Below, in pieces: positions 10,382 through 19,247 of a stretch of DNA of 54,425 nucleotides. Origin of the DNA: Flavobacteriaceae bacterium (GTDB lineage: Bacteria; Bacteroidota; Bacteroidia; Flavobacteriales; Flavobacteriaceae); contig JAOXRU010000284.1 of NCBI GenBank assembly GCA_025800395.1, positions 1 to 54,425 on the forward strand. Direction: 5' to 3'. Position numbers and translations under genes: made by a program. Within the stretch, counting starts at the first letter, position 1. Every line of letters starts with the position of its first letter. A model generated the notes under the pieces. It saw only the letters and a list, made by a program, of their open reading frames with translations. It was not told the DNA's origin and searched no databases.

Positions 10382-11068
10382 TTATTTTCCTTCTGTTTTG
10401 CGTTTTTCTAGCGCATCTTTGGTGATTTTCGCTAGGTTGAAATCTGGCGCCAATGCCAAGGCTTCGTTTAACAATACGATGGCTTTATCTATATTGTCTT
10501 TGTCGTTGTTGTACTGTATGAGTGCTTTCATTTGAAGAAAAGCTGCCTTTAGAGGTACCTCATATGGCGGTTGGGATTCGTAAAAGGCTTGTTTCATATC
10601 TTCTTTTACACTACTCAAACCGTTGGTGATATAGATAGATGCGGTGGCATTGTTTCCTGTCTGTATGTACAGATCGGCCAATTCGTATGCTAAGTATGGG
10701 TTGGCTTTTCTTTTGTACATGATCTCGAATTGCTCAATAGCTCTTTCTGGTTGTCTAAGGGCTTTTAGAGATACTGCTTTTACTTGTACTGCTATATCCG
10801 ACGCATTGATGTCATTTTCGATGCCAATGGTATTGAGGGCCTGCATATATTGGCGATTGTTCATATAAATATAGGCCAAAGTGTCTTTGGTCTCTTTCTG
10901 GTTTTTTAAAATAGAAAGATGCGTCAGCGCATTGATCATTCCCTGGGTATCTCCCTGCAGTTTCATCTGCTGGTAATAGGCCTCATAATGCTTGGTAAGT
11001 GCTGTTTGGCTTTGTGCGTATGTGCCAAAAGTGCTGAATAACACGAAAAGTGCAATGATTTTTCTCAT
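10382..11068 (-). CDS. Exported TPR-repeat protein
   Basis: A 228-residue protein from the ATG at 11068, with a Sec signal peptide (MRKIIALF... to the YAQS cleavage region) and about four tetratricopeptide-like helix pairs (for example LTHLSILKNQKETKDTLAYI and YLAYELADLYIQTGNNATA). TPR proteins act as scaffolds; the specific partner is unknown. An upstream start would place 17 more residues ahead of the signal peptide and was not used. It stands alone, with the downstream terminator at 10321. Confidence 0.82.
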   Translation of the reverse strand: MRKIIALFVLFSTFGTYAQSQTALTKHYEAYYQQMKLQGDTQGMINALTHLSILKNQKETKDTLAYIYMNNRQYMQALNTIGIENDINASDIAVQVKAVSLKALRQPERAIEQFEIMYKRKANPYLAYELADLYIQTGNNATASIYITNGLSSVKEDMKQAFYESQPPYEVPLKAAFLQMKALIQYNNDKDNIDKAIVLLNEALALAPDFNLAKITKDALEKRKTEGK

Positions 11069-11137
11069 GGTGTAAAATAGTAGTTTTGCCAAAACTATTA
11101 AATAATTCTTTATTCCCATTTAAAAAACACTGAAATA

Positions 11138-11962
11138 CTAAATTTTCTCCGCAAAAGTATATGATAGCTCTCGAATTAGTTTGGAGCTATCTATGATTTT
11201 GCCAGGCAAAGGGTTCGATTCAAATTCGGGAGCTTCCAAACCAAGTTGGTGGGCTTTTTGAATGTAGTAAGTTGCTTTTTGGGGATGAAAAGGATAAGCA
11301 GCATGATAGGTTTTTCCCCAGATTTGATCCTCTAGTATACGATATATTATGCCTATACAGTCTTTTTGATGAATAAGGTTTATCGGCCAGTTACCATTTG
11401 GGATTTTTTTTCGACCAGCCAAAGTATATATTGGATGTCTATTGGAACCAATGAGTCCGGAGAAACGCAATATACTTGTATTTTTAAATCGATTTCGCCA
11501 CACTTCTTCAGCTTCCCATATGGCATGGGATCTGGTGCTTTTTGGTTTCTCTATGTTGGTTTTCGACAATATGCCAGAGGTGCCAGCATAGACAGAAGTA
11601 CTGCTTATAAAAAGAATGTTTTTGTTGCTGTCGTTTATGGCATTTGCGATCCGAGTCATTTTTTGAGCATAGCTGTAATCCGATTTTTTTTGATGTCTGG
11701 GAGGAATGCAGATTACCACAGTTGCTGCCTTTGATAACATTTGTTCTAGGGCAATTTCTTGTCCCTGTTGATCTAGGTCTATGCAGTATGGCTGTATGCC
11801 TAGTGCTTCCAACAATGGAATTTTGGAAGGAGTAGTGGTGCTACCCAAAATGGTATAGCTTTGTTGCAACAAAAATGTTGCAAGTGCTTTTCCAAGCCAC
11901 CCTAGTCCTATAATTGCAATATGTTTATTCAAATTGGACTGTAGTTTTGGTGATGATGGCAT
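11138..11962 (-). CDS. NAD(P)-binding SDR/epimerase-like protein (YeeZ-type)
   Basis: 274 residues with an N-terminal Rossmann fold, GLGWLG at about 18-23, and a segment (ICIPPRHQKKS, ISSTSVYAG) typical of the extended SDR/NAD-dependent epimerase superfamily, close to the E. coli YeeZ type. The reaction is unknown. The ATG at 11962 lies 38 bp inside the end of the upstream M28 peptidase gene; a TTG at 11932 is a possible alternative that shortens the overlap. Translational coupling with the peptidase gene is likely. Confidence 0.82.
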   Translation of the reverse strand: MPSSPKLQSNLNKHIAIIGLGWLGKALATFLLQQSYTILGSTTTPSKIPLLEALGIQPYCIDLDQQGQEIALEQMLSKAATVVICIPPRHQKKSDYSYAQKMTRIANAINDSNKNILFISSTSVYAGTSGILSKTNIEKPKSTRSHAIWEAEEVWRNRFKNTSILRFSGLIGSNRHPIYTLAGRKKIPNGNWPINLIHQKDCIGIIYRILEDQIWGKTYHAAYPFHPQKATYYIQKAHQLGLEAPEFESNPLPGKIIDSSKLIRELSYTFAEKI

Positions 11963-14201
11963 CGTTTAATACAAATGGGAGCGGAATGCTTTCTTTTGGT
12001 CTTTTTGGGATGGAGAACAAGGTGTTGCTCAGCAAATCGTTTGAGGCCTCGTTGCATTCAAGTGTGATTTTTTGATCTTTGGGAATGCGCAAGTACAATT
12101 CTGTAGCATCGTTGTTGCTCACAAAATGGGTAAAAAGTTTGTTCCTTCTTTTCTGCAAATAGTTTTTTGAAAGGGGGATGCCATTTACACTACAAGAATC
12201 AATTTTGTCGTTGGTTCTTACCTCTAGACGATCTACCGCTCTTTTTGGGCTAAAACAAATCGTTAGATGGCGATCGTTGCCAATAATGGTGTCTTGTGAC
12301 TTTTGTAATTCGAAGGCTTCTATGGGTTTATAATCCGCTTGTTGTATCCATTCAAAACCTTTGGAGTACTTGCTGACCATCAGTCGTTGTTTGCTTAATA
12401 GACTATCTTCTGGTCGTATAAATGCCTTATTCCAATCGATGAGTACTTTGTCGTAGCTCGCCCAATAGGCCTCTTTGGTATCGGTGTCTATATAGTACAC
12501 TAGACTACTTGGTTTGGGGGTTTGTTTGTCAAAACTCGAATTGTTGTGTGCATTAAAAAAGAAAATAACAGCCAACAATAGAAAAACTACCGAAAGGAGT
12601 CCTTTACTGCGGTAGTAGGCAACTACAGGAAGTAGTAAGCCAAAGCACAAAGTGGTGAAAATGGTACTCAAAACCATCATTTTTAAACCAAGCCCAACTG
12701 GCAACATGGCTATCATGGGCACTATCATAAATATAGCGCTTAGGGAAAGGAGTAACAATAAAAACACATTGGGTTTTTCTTGTCTGAATATTACACCTAA
12801 GGCGATTAGCATCAAAAATACCGGAATGATAAGGAAGCTAGCACCAGCCAAATATATATTGATGAGGGCACAAAGTACCAACCAAATGGTTAGCGGAGCT
12901 ATCATGAGATTGGCAGGAGGAACTGGATTGAATTTTTTATAGGTATAAAACAATATAGCCAAAGATAAAAATACAAACATAAAGATATATGCATGTCCGT
13001 TGTAAGGAAAACCATGTAGCATATCTCCATAGGCAGGGTATAAATAAAGCAGCAATTTTGGCCCATAAAAACCAATGAGTCCATTGACTACTAGCGCCAC
13101 CAAAAAAGGAATAAACCCTTTGCCAATGTTTTTCCATTGGAGATCGAGAGATTTTTTGAAACCGTACCATAAAGTGGCTATAAACAATAGTAGGGTAAAA
13201 CCGTATATAATCCAAATCAGATCAAAAGGATAATGCACAAAATGCGCTATGGGTATGTTGAAATATACATGTTCTTTTTCTGCTTTTAACTCTCCAAGAT
13301 CGGCCTGACTAAAATGCTGTAGCAGCGGCATGAGATAGCTGCCCTGATGCGCAAGCGTATTTCGGTCTAATCGTTCGTAATTATCGAGAGCAGTATGATA
13401 ATCGAAATGATCGTCTATAAAGGCAAAGTTGAAGCCATCGATATCTTTTTGTTCTCTAAACACGGTAAGGTCGGTATCGTTTGGTAAGCTTTTGTAAATA
13501 CTATAGAGGAGAGAGTTGGAAACTGGATATGGTACTTGTGCTTGGTCGAAAGCTTGGATGAGTTTTTTGTTTCCGCCATTTGTTTCTAGCAACATATAAC
13601 TAGGGCCACCGCTTCCTCTTGCTTCAAAATTGAGTACCAGACCAAGGTTTTCTGCCCAAGGGTGTTTGTTTGCAAATAGCTCCGCACCGTTGAGTCCAAT
13701 TTCTTCTGCATCTGATAACACGATGATGATATCGTTTTTTGGTTGTTTGCCTTGTGCCAAAAAGGCCCTTACTCCTTCTAGTATTGTAGCTACGCCACTA
13801 CCAGCATCGCTGGCTCCGTAGGAGGAATGTAATCCACTATCGTAGTGGGAGAGCAGTAAAAGCGATTTTCCTTTTTCTGTGCCAGGAATGCGGCTTACTA
13901 TATTTTGTACATTGCTCAAATTTCCAAAGCCTCCTATATTGTAGCCTTCTTGAATATTTACATCCAAATTCATATTTCGTAACTGCTGCACTATATAATC
14001 GCGTACCTGTTGGTGTGCCTTTTGTCCTACACCATGTGGTTCTTCAGCAATGGCAAGTACATGCTCCAAGGCACGATCTGTAGAAAATTGGCTTACTGCA
14101 ATATTTTGATCTGGTTTATAGGTTGGTAACTGTTGTTGGATGCTCCAAAAACTGAGTAGTATTATAAATAGAAGGGTTAAGAGGTTTGCAAATTGTTTCA
14201 T
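11925..14201 (-). CDS. M28-family membrane metallopeptidase
   Basis: 758 residues: a signal anchor, then a M28 zinc aminopeptidase domain (about 40-310) with the expected metal ligands in LLLSHYDSG (His), GASDAGSG (Asp), LSDAEEIG (Glu-Glu), NFEARGSGG and DHFDYHTALDNYE (last His). Residues about 330-580 carry around eight membrane helices, and the last 150 residues form an extracytoplasmic tail. This layout resembles the Fxna/ERMP1-like bacterial M28 proteins. The substrate is unknown. It is the first gene of a two-gene unit with the NAD-binding protein. Confidence 0.9.
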   Translation of the reverse strand: MKQFANLLTLLFIILLSFWSIQQQLPTYKPDQNIAVSQFSTDRALEHVLAIAEEPHGVGQKAHQQVRDYIVQQLRNMNLDVNIQEGYNIGGFGNLSNVQNIVSRIPGTEKGKSLLLLSHYDSGLHSSYGASDAGSGVATILEGVRAFLAQGKQPKNDIIIVLSDAEEIGLNGAELFANKHPWAENLGLVLNFEARGSGGPSYMLLETNGGNKKLIQAFDQAQVPYPVSNSLLYSIYKSLPNDTDLTVFREQKDIDGFNFAFIDDHFDYHTALDNYERLDRNTLAHQGSYLMPLLQHFSQADLGELKAEKEHVYFNIPIAHFVHYPFDLIWIIYGFTLLLFIATLWYGFKKSLDLQWKNIGKGFIPFLVALVVNGLIGFYGPKLLLYLYPAYGDMLHGFPYNGHAYIFMFVFLSLAILFYTYKKFNPVPPANLMIAPLTIWLVLCALINIYLAGASFLIIPVFLMLIALGVIFRQEKPNVFLLLLLSLSAIFMIVPMIAMLPVGLGLKMMVLSTIFTTLCFGLLLPVVAYYRSKGLLSVVFLLLAVIFFFNAHNNSSFDKQTPKPSSLVYYIDTDTKEAYWASYDKVLIDWNKAFIRPEDSLLSKQRLMVSKYSKGFEWIQQADYKPIEAFELQKSQDTIIGNDRHLTICFSPKRAVDRLEVRTNDKIDSCSVNGIPLSKNYLQKRRNKLFTHFVSNNDATELYLRIPKDQKITLECNEASNDLLSNTLFSIPKRPKESIPLPFVLNDAIITKTTVQFE

Positions 14202-14289
14202 ATTGTGATTCCTTGGGGTTAAATTTACTAATTATTACAGATTATAGGCTGCTCCTAAAGAAATATTTAAATAATTGGTTTTAAATCAG

Positions 14290-14297
14290 TATATTTA
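14290..14297 (+). promoter_or_regulatory. Probable -7 element for CBS gene
   Basis: TATATTTA differs from TAnnTTTG only in the last base and lies 26 bp before the ATG of the CBS-domain gene. Confidence 0.35.
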
Positions 14298-14323
14298 GGA
14301 ACAACCTTTTAAATGTTGATAGT

Positions 14324-14788
14324 ATGGGAATAAAAAATTTTAGAGCAGCAAGATCAAAAAATGGAAATGAAGAAAAAGGTTCTATTTTGGTAAGTGATCA
14401 TATGTCCAAAAAACTGATAACATTTCACCCGGAACAGTCTATATTGGAGGTGATGGAAGTTTTTATTAAGAACGGAATTTCTGGTGGACCAGTTTTAGAC
14501 GATAACAATATGTTGGTGGGGATTATTTCGGAAGCGGATTGTATGAAACAGATATCCGAAAGTCGCTATTTTAACATGCCTATTTTGGATAAAACGGTAG
14601 AAAAATTCATGACCAAGAATGTAGAGGTGATTCCCCATAATCTCAATATATTTGATGCGGCTTCTCAGTTTTATAATAGTAATAGAAGGCGTCTACCCGT
14701 AGAGAAAAATGGCATTATTGTGGGACAAATAAGCAGGAAAGATGTAGTGAGAGCTGCCTTGGCACTCAGTGCTAAAGAGAAAAAATAG
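14324..14788 (+). CDS. CBS-domain pair protein
   Basis: 154 residues. After a basic N-terminal 25 residues there are two CBS motifs: VSDHMSKKLITFHPEQS...GGPVLDDNNMLVGIISEADC and KFMTKNVEVIPHNLN...RRLPVEKNGIIVGQISRKDV. CBS pairs bind adenine nucleotides and usually regulate another protein; here no effector domain is fused, so the partner is unknown. A single-gene unit, convergent with the zinc-ribbon gene five bases downstream. Confidence 0.88.
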   Translation: MGIKNFRAARSKNGNEEKGSILVSDHMSKKLITFHPEQSILEVMEVFIKNGISGGPVLDDNNMLVGIISEADCMKQISESRYFNMPILDKTVEKFMTKNVEVIPHNLNIFDAASQFYNSNRRRLPVEKNGIIVGQISRKDVVRAALALSAKEKK

Positions 14789-14793
14789 ACATT

Positions 14794-15144
14794 TTAATTT
14801 TTTTTCACCAACATATACATTTCGTTTTCCAAAGGCAGGTACCCTTGATCATAGATAAAATAATACACAGTTCCTTTTCTGGTAGTATAGATGCTGGTGA
14901 TCAGTTCGAAAGAAAAACTTTTTCTTTCAAGCGTTTTTTTGGTAACCGTGGTTTTTCCCTTGGTGTTTAGACTTTCTAAAATGCGATAGTTTTTGCGTAG
15001 CAAAGAATTGGTGTTTCGCATTAGGTTTGTTTTATCTTTGTTTAATCGGTTGTTATAGGTGTTTCTGCAAGAATCGGAACAGAATTTTTTGTCTATTCTA
15101 CCAATTAGTTTTCTTTCGCACTCCAAACAGTATTTTTGTTCCAT
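14794..15144 (-). CDS. Small zinc-ribbon protein of unknown function
   Basis: 116 residues beginning with a four-Cys cluster: CxxC at 6 and 9 and CxxxC at 22 and 26, followed by a basic helix (RNTYNNRLNKDKTN). This matches the DUF2116-like zinc ribbons common in Bacteroidota. The rest is predicted alpha/beta with no motif I recognise. Nucleic-acid binding is plausible from the ribbon plus basic helix but unproven. Confidence 0.75.
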   Translation of the reverse strand: MEQKYCLECERKLIGRIDKKFCSDSCRNTYNNRLNKDKTNLMRNTNSLLRKNYRILESLNTKGKTTVTKKTLERKSFSFELITSIYTTRKGTVYYFIYDQGYLPLENEMYMLVKKN

Positions 15145-15299
15145 AGGATGATAATTGTAGCGTTTTATTATTGTTTTTATTTAATTTTTTGATTAAAATT
15201 GTTTTTTATTTAGAAAATAATAAATAAGCTGTAGAGTTTAGTTAGCTGAAAGAAAGTTATTTAAGATTATAATATAAGAAAATATTTACAAATATTCAT

Positions 15300-15803
15300 G
15301 TGTTTTCGCTACAATTTTTTCATAAAATATACATTTTAATGGCCTTTGGTCTTTTGTCTTGTAATCCATCAGAAACCCAGCAAGGTGAAATGGAGTCTGA
15401 GATATTGGGTTCTATATCAGAAGAGGTAGAGAAGCAGCATATCAAAGAATTGGCACAAAAAATGTGGTTGGCTTTTGAGATGAAAAACATGCAGCAGTAT
15501 GCTAGTTTTTTTCATCCAGAGTATACCTTATTCCATCACAAAAATTTACTGATAAAAAAGAGTGCAAAAGAACTGATTGAAGAAGGGGAGAATTGGGCAA
15601 AAACGAGAAGTTTTTTACATACCGAAATCAAAGATACCAAGGTGGTAATAAAGGGTGAAGTTGCGTGGATCACTTACCTATGGACCGATAGCAGCATAGG
15701 AGAAGAAGGGGTGCAGGCGAGCAAAGGTAGAGTCACTAGTATTTTTGTAAAAGAAGCTGGTAAATGGCTATGTATACATTGCCACAAAACAATAGATAGT
15801 TAA
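15300..15803 (+). CDS. NTF2-like (DUF4440-type) lipoprotein
   Basis: 167 residues from a GTG start at 15300. That start gives a proper lipoprotein signal ending FGLLSC (Cys 21); the ATG at 15339 would leave only seven residues before the Cys, so the GTG is preferred. The mature part has the NTF2/SnoaL-like pattern (QKMWLAFEMKNMQQYASFFHPEYTLF, ITYLWTD, WLCIHCHKT). Such domains may bind small ligands or be catalytic; the role here is unknown. Its stop overlaps the end of the convergent DinB gene by 4 bp. Confidence 0.72.
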   Translation: MFSLQFFHKIYILMAFGLLSCNPSETQQGEMESEILGSISEEVEKQHIKELAQKMWLAFEMKNMQQYASFFHPEYTLFHHKNLLIKKSAKELIEEGENWAKTRSFLHTEIKDTKVVIKGEVAWITYLWTDSSIGEEGVQASKGRVTSIFVKEAGKWLCIHCHKTIDS

Positions 15804-16330
15804 TGTTGTCCTTGGTTTTGTATGGCAATTTCTATATGCATCAAATGGTGTCTGCAGTGCCAATCGTATAACAAAATGGTTTGTGCCAAGCTGAATTCGC
15901 TCTGATGTTCGGGATGAATATACATGCGTCTTACTTCTTTTTGGTCTAATGAACGCAACAACAGGCTCCAACGATGGTGGAGTCCTTCTAATATACGCAA
16001 AGAAGCAGAAGTTGTCTTGGGACTATAGTCTGTACCTTGGGCCCATAGATTTTCCATATATGGTTTTATATATGGCTTGTCTTCTGTAAGGGCTAGCTTG
16101 CACCGTATAAAGCTATTCATATGACTATCTGCACAATGGTGGATAAGCTGGGCTATGTTCCAACCGCCTTGGCGATAGGTCCACTGCAATTGTTCTTCCC
16201 CTAGGGGAGAATATAGCTCAAGGAGCTTCTTAGGGAAATTCGATATCGTCACTATAGCTTTTTCTATAGCGTCCGAACTTATGTCTGCGGGCATTTGAAA
16301 ACGACCTATAGGGTATTGCGCATTGTGCAT
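15800..16330 (-). CDS. DinB/YfiT-family putative metal-dependent transferase
   Basis: 176 residues of the DinB four-helix fold. The opening YPIGRFQMP and the His-bearing segments LIHHCADSHMNSF and WHCRHHLMHIE match the Bacillus YfiT branch, whose metal site uses three His. YfiT/BstA-like enzymes attach bacillithiol or another thiol to electrophiles. A bacilliredoxin gene at 41932 in the same window makes a bacillithiol link plausible, but this remains inference. Confidence 0.82.
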   Translation of the reverse strand: MHNAQYPIGRFQMPADISSDAIEKAIVTISNFPKKLLELYSPLGEEQLQWTYRQGGWNIAQLIHHCADSHMNSFIRCKLALTEDKPYIKPYMENLWAQGTDYSPKTTSASLRILEGLHHRWSLLLRSLDQKEVRRMYIHPEHQSEFSLAQTILLYDWHCRHHLMHIEIAIQNQGQH

Positions 16331-17286
16331 CTGTATGGTTTATCAATTGTTGAATGCTACAATTTACATTTTTTTTAAATAGTTTCTAAGCTATTGAAGC
16401 TAGAAATAGTGATGTAGGAAGTTTTTTGAAAAGTATATGCATTTTGAATACCTTATTTTTTGACAGAGAATAAATAGGACTACTCTGTCGGTGGTGTTTT
16501 GTTGGTATTATGGCTGTTGATATGAACAATCCACTCATTGAAATTAAATCTCCTTCTTGCTGGCTCCGCCAAATGTGACAAGAAAGGATTTTCTAAAAAA
16601 TACTTTCTAACAATCATTTTCTTCAATCTTAAGTTGTTACTAATTCTACTTAGTATGCTGTTTAAAATAGGTGTTCTCAATCCAGATTTAAACATAAATA
16701 CAACAACAATATAGTCTTTATAATGTTTTTGTAGTTTTTGATCAAGATCAATAGCGTGTTGCTATAGATAAATGGTGTCAAAACCCATTTTTCTAGATGA
16801 AGTACACAATGGTTCTGCAACAGTCTGTTGATTTTTACTAGTGATTGTTTGTTTTTTAACAGATCGAAGATGTTCATTCTTTGCAATAGCTTTTTATGGT
16901 GTTTTGTCTTGTTATTTTTTAGGTAACAAGAAAATAGAAATTCCAACTAGATAAGCGATAGAACTTGTCTTATTTGGGGAAACCATTTTTATTTTATGAA
17001 TTTACAAAGGCGATTATCCAATTTGACGCTGGTTTTTGGCCTTAAACAGGCTTTGGTAATGTGATAAAAGTGCTTAAAGCTGTATTTTAATGTACGCTTT
17101 TTAAAAACACCAAATTGTCTAATCATCTGTATAATAACAATTAAAAAGACAACAAATGTTTACAAATATTTACTGTCGATTACAAATATTTAATAACCGA
17201 TTGTTTCGAGTGATCTGTTTCAAATTTGCAATGTCGATCCGAGAAAGGACGATGGTATTAACTGTTTAACCATAAAATTTAGAAAC
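16331..17286. other. Long gap with decayed coding sequence
   Basis: Apart from the broken frame at 16480-16946, no gene was found. GACAGAG and CTCTGTC (about 16461-16488) form a weak hairpin. TTACAAATATTTA occurs twice 20 bp apart (17160 and 17180) in the AT-rich leader of ssb. Confidence 0.5.
16480..16946 (-). pseudogene. Broken open frame of unknown family
   Basis: Two overlapping minus-strand frames, 16677-16946 (89 residues) and 16480-16695 (71 residues), read like pieces of one protein joined by a frameshift. In the second frame the open reading continues upstream of its ATG as IDLDQKLQKHYKDYIVVVF and is closed by a TAG near 16758. The joined product would be basic, rich in Leu, Ile and Lys, with a C-terminal segment KKMIVRKYFLENPFLSHLAEP. 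I do not recognise it. It could equally be two chance frames in AT-rich DNA. Confidence 0.35.
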
Positions 17287-17628
17287 ATGAATGCGATTAA
17301 AAACAAAGTACAGTTGATTGGAAATTTGGGTGCAGACCCAGAAGTAATTGAATTAGAAGATGGAAGAAAATTTGCAAGGTTGCAATTGGCAACGAACGAA
17401 ATGTACAAAGACAGTAGAGGCGAACTTGTAGAGCAGACACAGTGGCACAAAATTGTGGTATGGGGTAAGCTAGTAGAGGTGGTAGAAAAGTATGTCGCCA
17501 AGGGTAAACAAGTGTTAGTTTCTGGTAAGCTGAGTTATCGTAGGTATGACGATAAAGAAGGTATCAGTCGAGGGATTACTGAGGTGATATGTTCCGATTT
17601 GATGTTGTTGGGAGGAAGGCAACAATAA
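17287..17628 (+). CDS. ssb: Single-stranded DNA-binding protein, short form
   Basis: 113 residues forming a complete OB fold of the SSB family (NKVQLIGNLGADPEV, WHKIVVWGKLVEVVEKYVAKGKQVLVSGKL). The usual Gly-rich linker and the acidic tip (Asp-Asp-x-Pro-Phe), which recruits replication proteins, are missing: the protein stops at LLGGRQQ. It may therefore be a secondary SSB, with the main one elsewhere in the genome. Single gene, ended by the hairpin at 17641. Confidence 0.9.
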   Translation: MNAIKNKVQLIGNLGADPEVIELEDGRKFARLQLATNEMYKDSRGELVEQTQWHKIVVWGKLVEVVEKYVAKGKQVLVSGKLSYRRYDDKEGISRGITEVICSDLMLLGGRQQ

Positions 17629-17640
17629 AAAGGGATGATA

Positions 17641-17679
17641 AAGAGGCGCTTCAAAAAGGATTATTTGGGCGCCTCTTTT
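17641..17679. terminator. Bidirectional terminator
   Basis: AAGAGGCGC pairs with GCGCCTCTT around a 19-base loop and is followed by TTTTGATTTATTTT. It ends ssb on the plus strand and is placed to end the convergent CoA-transferase gene too. Confidence 0.75.
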
Positions 17680-17742
17680 GATTTATTTTGATAGCGGAAG
17701 TATTTTCTGGCATCAATACGAAAATGACTTCCTTTTTGATTT

Positions 17743-19038
17743 TTAAAAATGATAAGCGTTACTTCCAAAGCGAGCAAGAGCGGCTTCTTCCAATTGTTTT
17801 CTATGATTAGGATGGGCAATTTCGATCAGCAATTTGGCGCGCTGTTTGAGGCTTTTCCCAAAAAGATTGGCTACTCCATGTTCTGTGACTACATAGTGTA
17901 CATGTGCTCTGGTTGTAGTCACTCCAGCCCCCTCTTTTAGAAAGCCAGCAATTTTAGAATCTCCATTCTTGGTAATGCTGGGCATAGCGATGATAGCTTT
18001 CCCTCCATCCGATAGGGAAGCTCCTCGTATAAAGTCCATTTGACCTCCAACACCAGAATATTGCATATGTCCAATGGTATCTGCGCAAACCTGTCCGGTT
18101 AGATCGATTTCTATAGCACTATTGATAGCTGTAACTTTCGGATTTTGACGAATGATAGCAGTATCATTGGTGTAGCCAGCTTCTTTGAAATGTACCAAAG
18201 GGTTATCGTCAATAAAATCGTATAGTTTTTGAGATCCAACAGCAAAACAAGTCACTATTTTGTTGGTTTTTATCTCTTTCTGTCTCCCATTTATCACGCC
18301 ATTCTCTACCAAAGGAAGTATGCCATCAGAAAACATTTCGGTATGTATACCTAGATCTTTGTGATTGCCCAAACGATTCAATACCGCATTTGGGATATTA
18401 CCTATTCCCATTTGTAAAGTAGCGCCATCTTCTATGAGATTAGCAATATGACTGCCAATCTGATCCTCGATATCAGAAGGAATACCGCTTATCGAATAGT
18501 GTATTGGACAGTCTACTTCTACAGCAAAATCTATGTTTTTGATGTGGATGATACCATCTCCATGAGTTCGCGGAACTTGTGGGTTGATCTGTGCAATCAC
18601 CGTTTTGGCTGTAAGTATTGCGGGTAAAGTAATGTCTACAGAAGTTCCTAAGCTACAATAGCCATGTCTGTCTGGAGGAGATACTTGTATGAAAGCAACA
18701 TCTATTGGCATGATGTTTCTTCGAAACAACCAATGGATTTCGCTTAGAAATATCGGTATATAATCGCCCTGATTACTATTTACCCCTTTTCGTACATTAC
18801 CGCCGACAAAACAGCTAAATAATTTGAAGGTGTCTTTACATTCTTCTTGCATATAGGGCGCATTGCCTTCTGTATGCAATTGTATGATTTGTACATTTTC
18901 CAATTCGCCATGGCGTTTGCAAAGTGTATCTATTAATAAATTTGGGGTCATAGCAGCGCCTTGAAAAAAAACACGATTGCCCGATTGTACTTGCTGTACT
19001 GCTTCTTCTGGAGAAACTATTTGAAGATTGGAAGTCAT
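17743..19038 (-). CDS. Acetyl-CoA hydrolase / CoA-transferase family protein
   Basis: 431 residues of the acetyl-CoA hydrolase/transferase family (class I-like, as in 4-hydroxybutyrate CoA-transferase, Cat1 and butyryl-CoA:acetate CoA-transferase). Visible motifs are FFQGAAMTPN, VGGNVRKG, VSPPDRHGYCSLG, GIGNIPNAV, the catalytic-Glu segment IHTEMFSDG, and VVTEHGVANLFGKSL near the end. It moves CoA between short-chain acids in the cytoplasm. The exact substrate cannot be told from sequence. Single gene. Confidence 0.92.
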   Translation of the reverse strand: MTSNLQIVSPEEAVQQVQSGNRVFFQGAAMTPNLLIDTLCKRHGELENVQIIQLHTEGNAPYMQEECKDTFKLFSCFVGGNVRKGVNSNQGDYIPIFLSEIHWLFRRNIMPIDVAFIQVSPPDRHGYCSLGTSVDITLPAILTAKTVIAQINPQVPRTHGDGIIHIKNIDFAVEVDCPIHYSISGIPSDIEDQIGSHIANLIEDGATLQMGIGNIPNAVLNRLGNHKDLGIHTEMFSDGILPLVENGVINGRQKEIKTNKIVTCFAVGSQKLYDFIDDNPLVHFKEAGYTNDTAIIRQNPKVTAINSAIEIDLTGQVCADTIGHMQYSGVGGQMDFIRGASLSDGGKAIIAMPSITKNGDSKIAGFLKEGAGVTTTRAHVHYVVTEHGVANLFGKSLKQRAKLLIEIAHPNHRKQLEEAALARFGSNAYHF

Positions 19039-19247
19039 GAAATACTATTTTAACTGCAAATTACTAATGAAAAAAACAACTACCAAATGATAAAAATCAT
19101 TCTGTAGAGCTAAAAATAAGATTAAGTTTTTAGTAGATGTGTTTCATCCCAATAGAGCTTTGTGCAGCAATATAAAAAAATGCAAATGACTTGTATTGGA
19201 ATGAAGTTCTGTATTTCAACTCTTTGAGGTGACTGTTTTTTACAGAA

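Noticed and set aside
17160-17192. Two TTACAAATATTTA direct repeats as origin iterons
   Set aside because: Only two copies, no DnaA boxes or replication gene nearby; AT-rich leader of ssb explains them.
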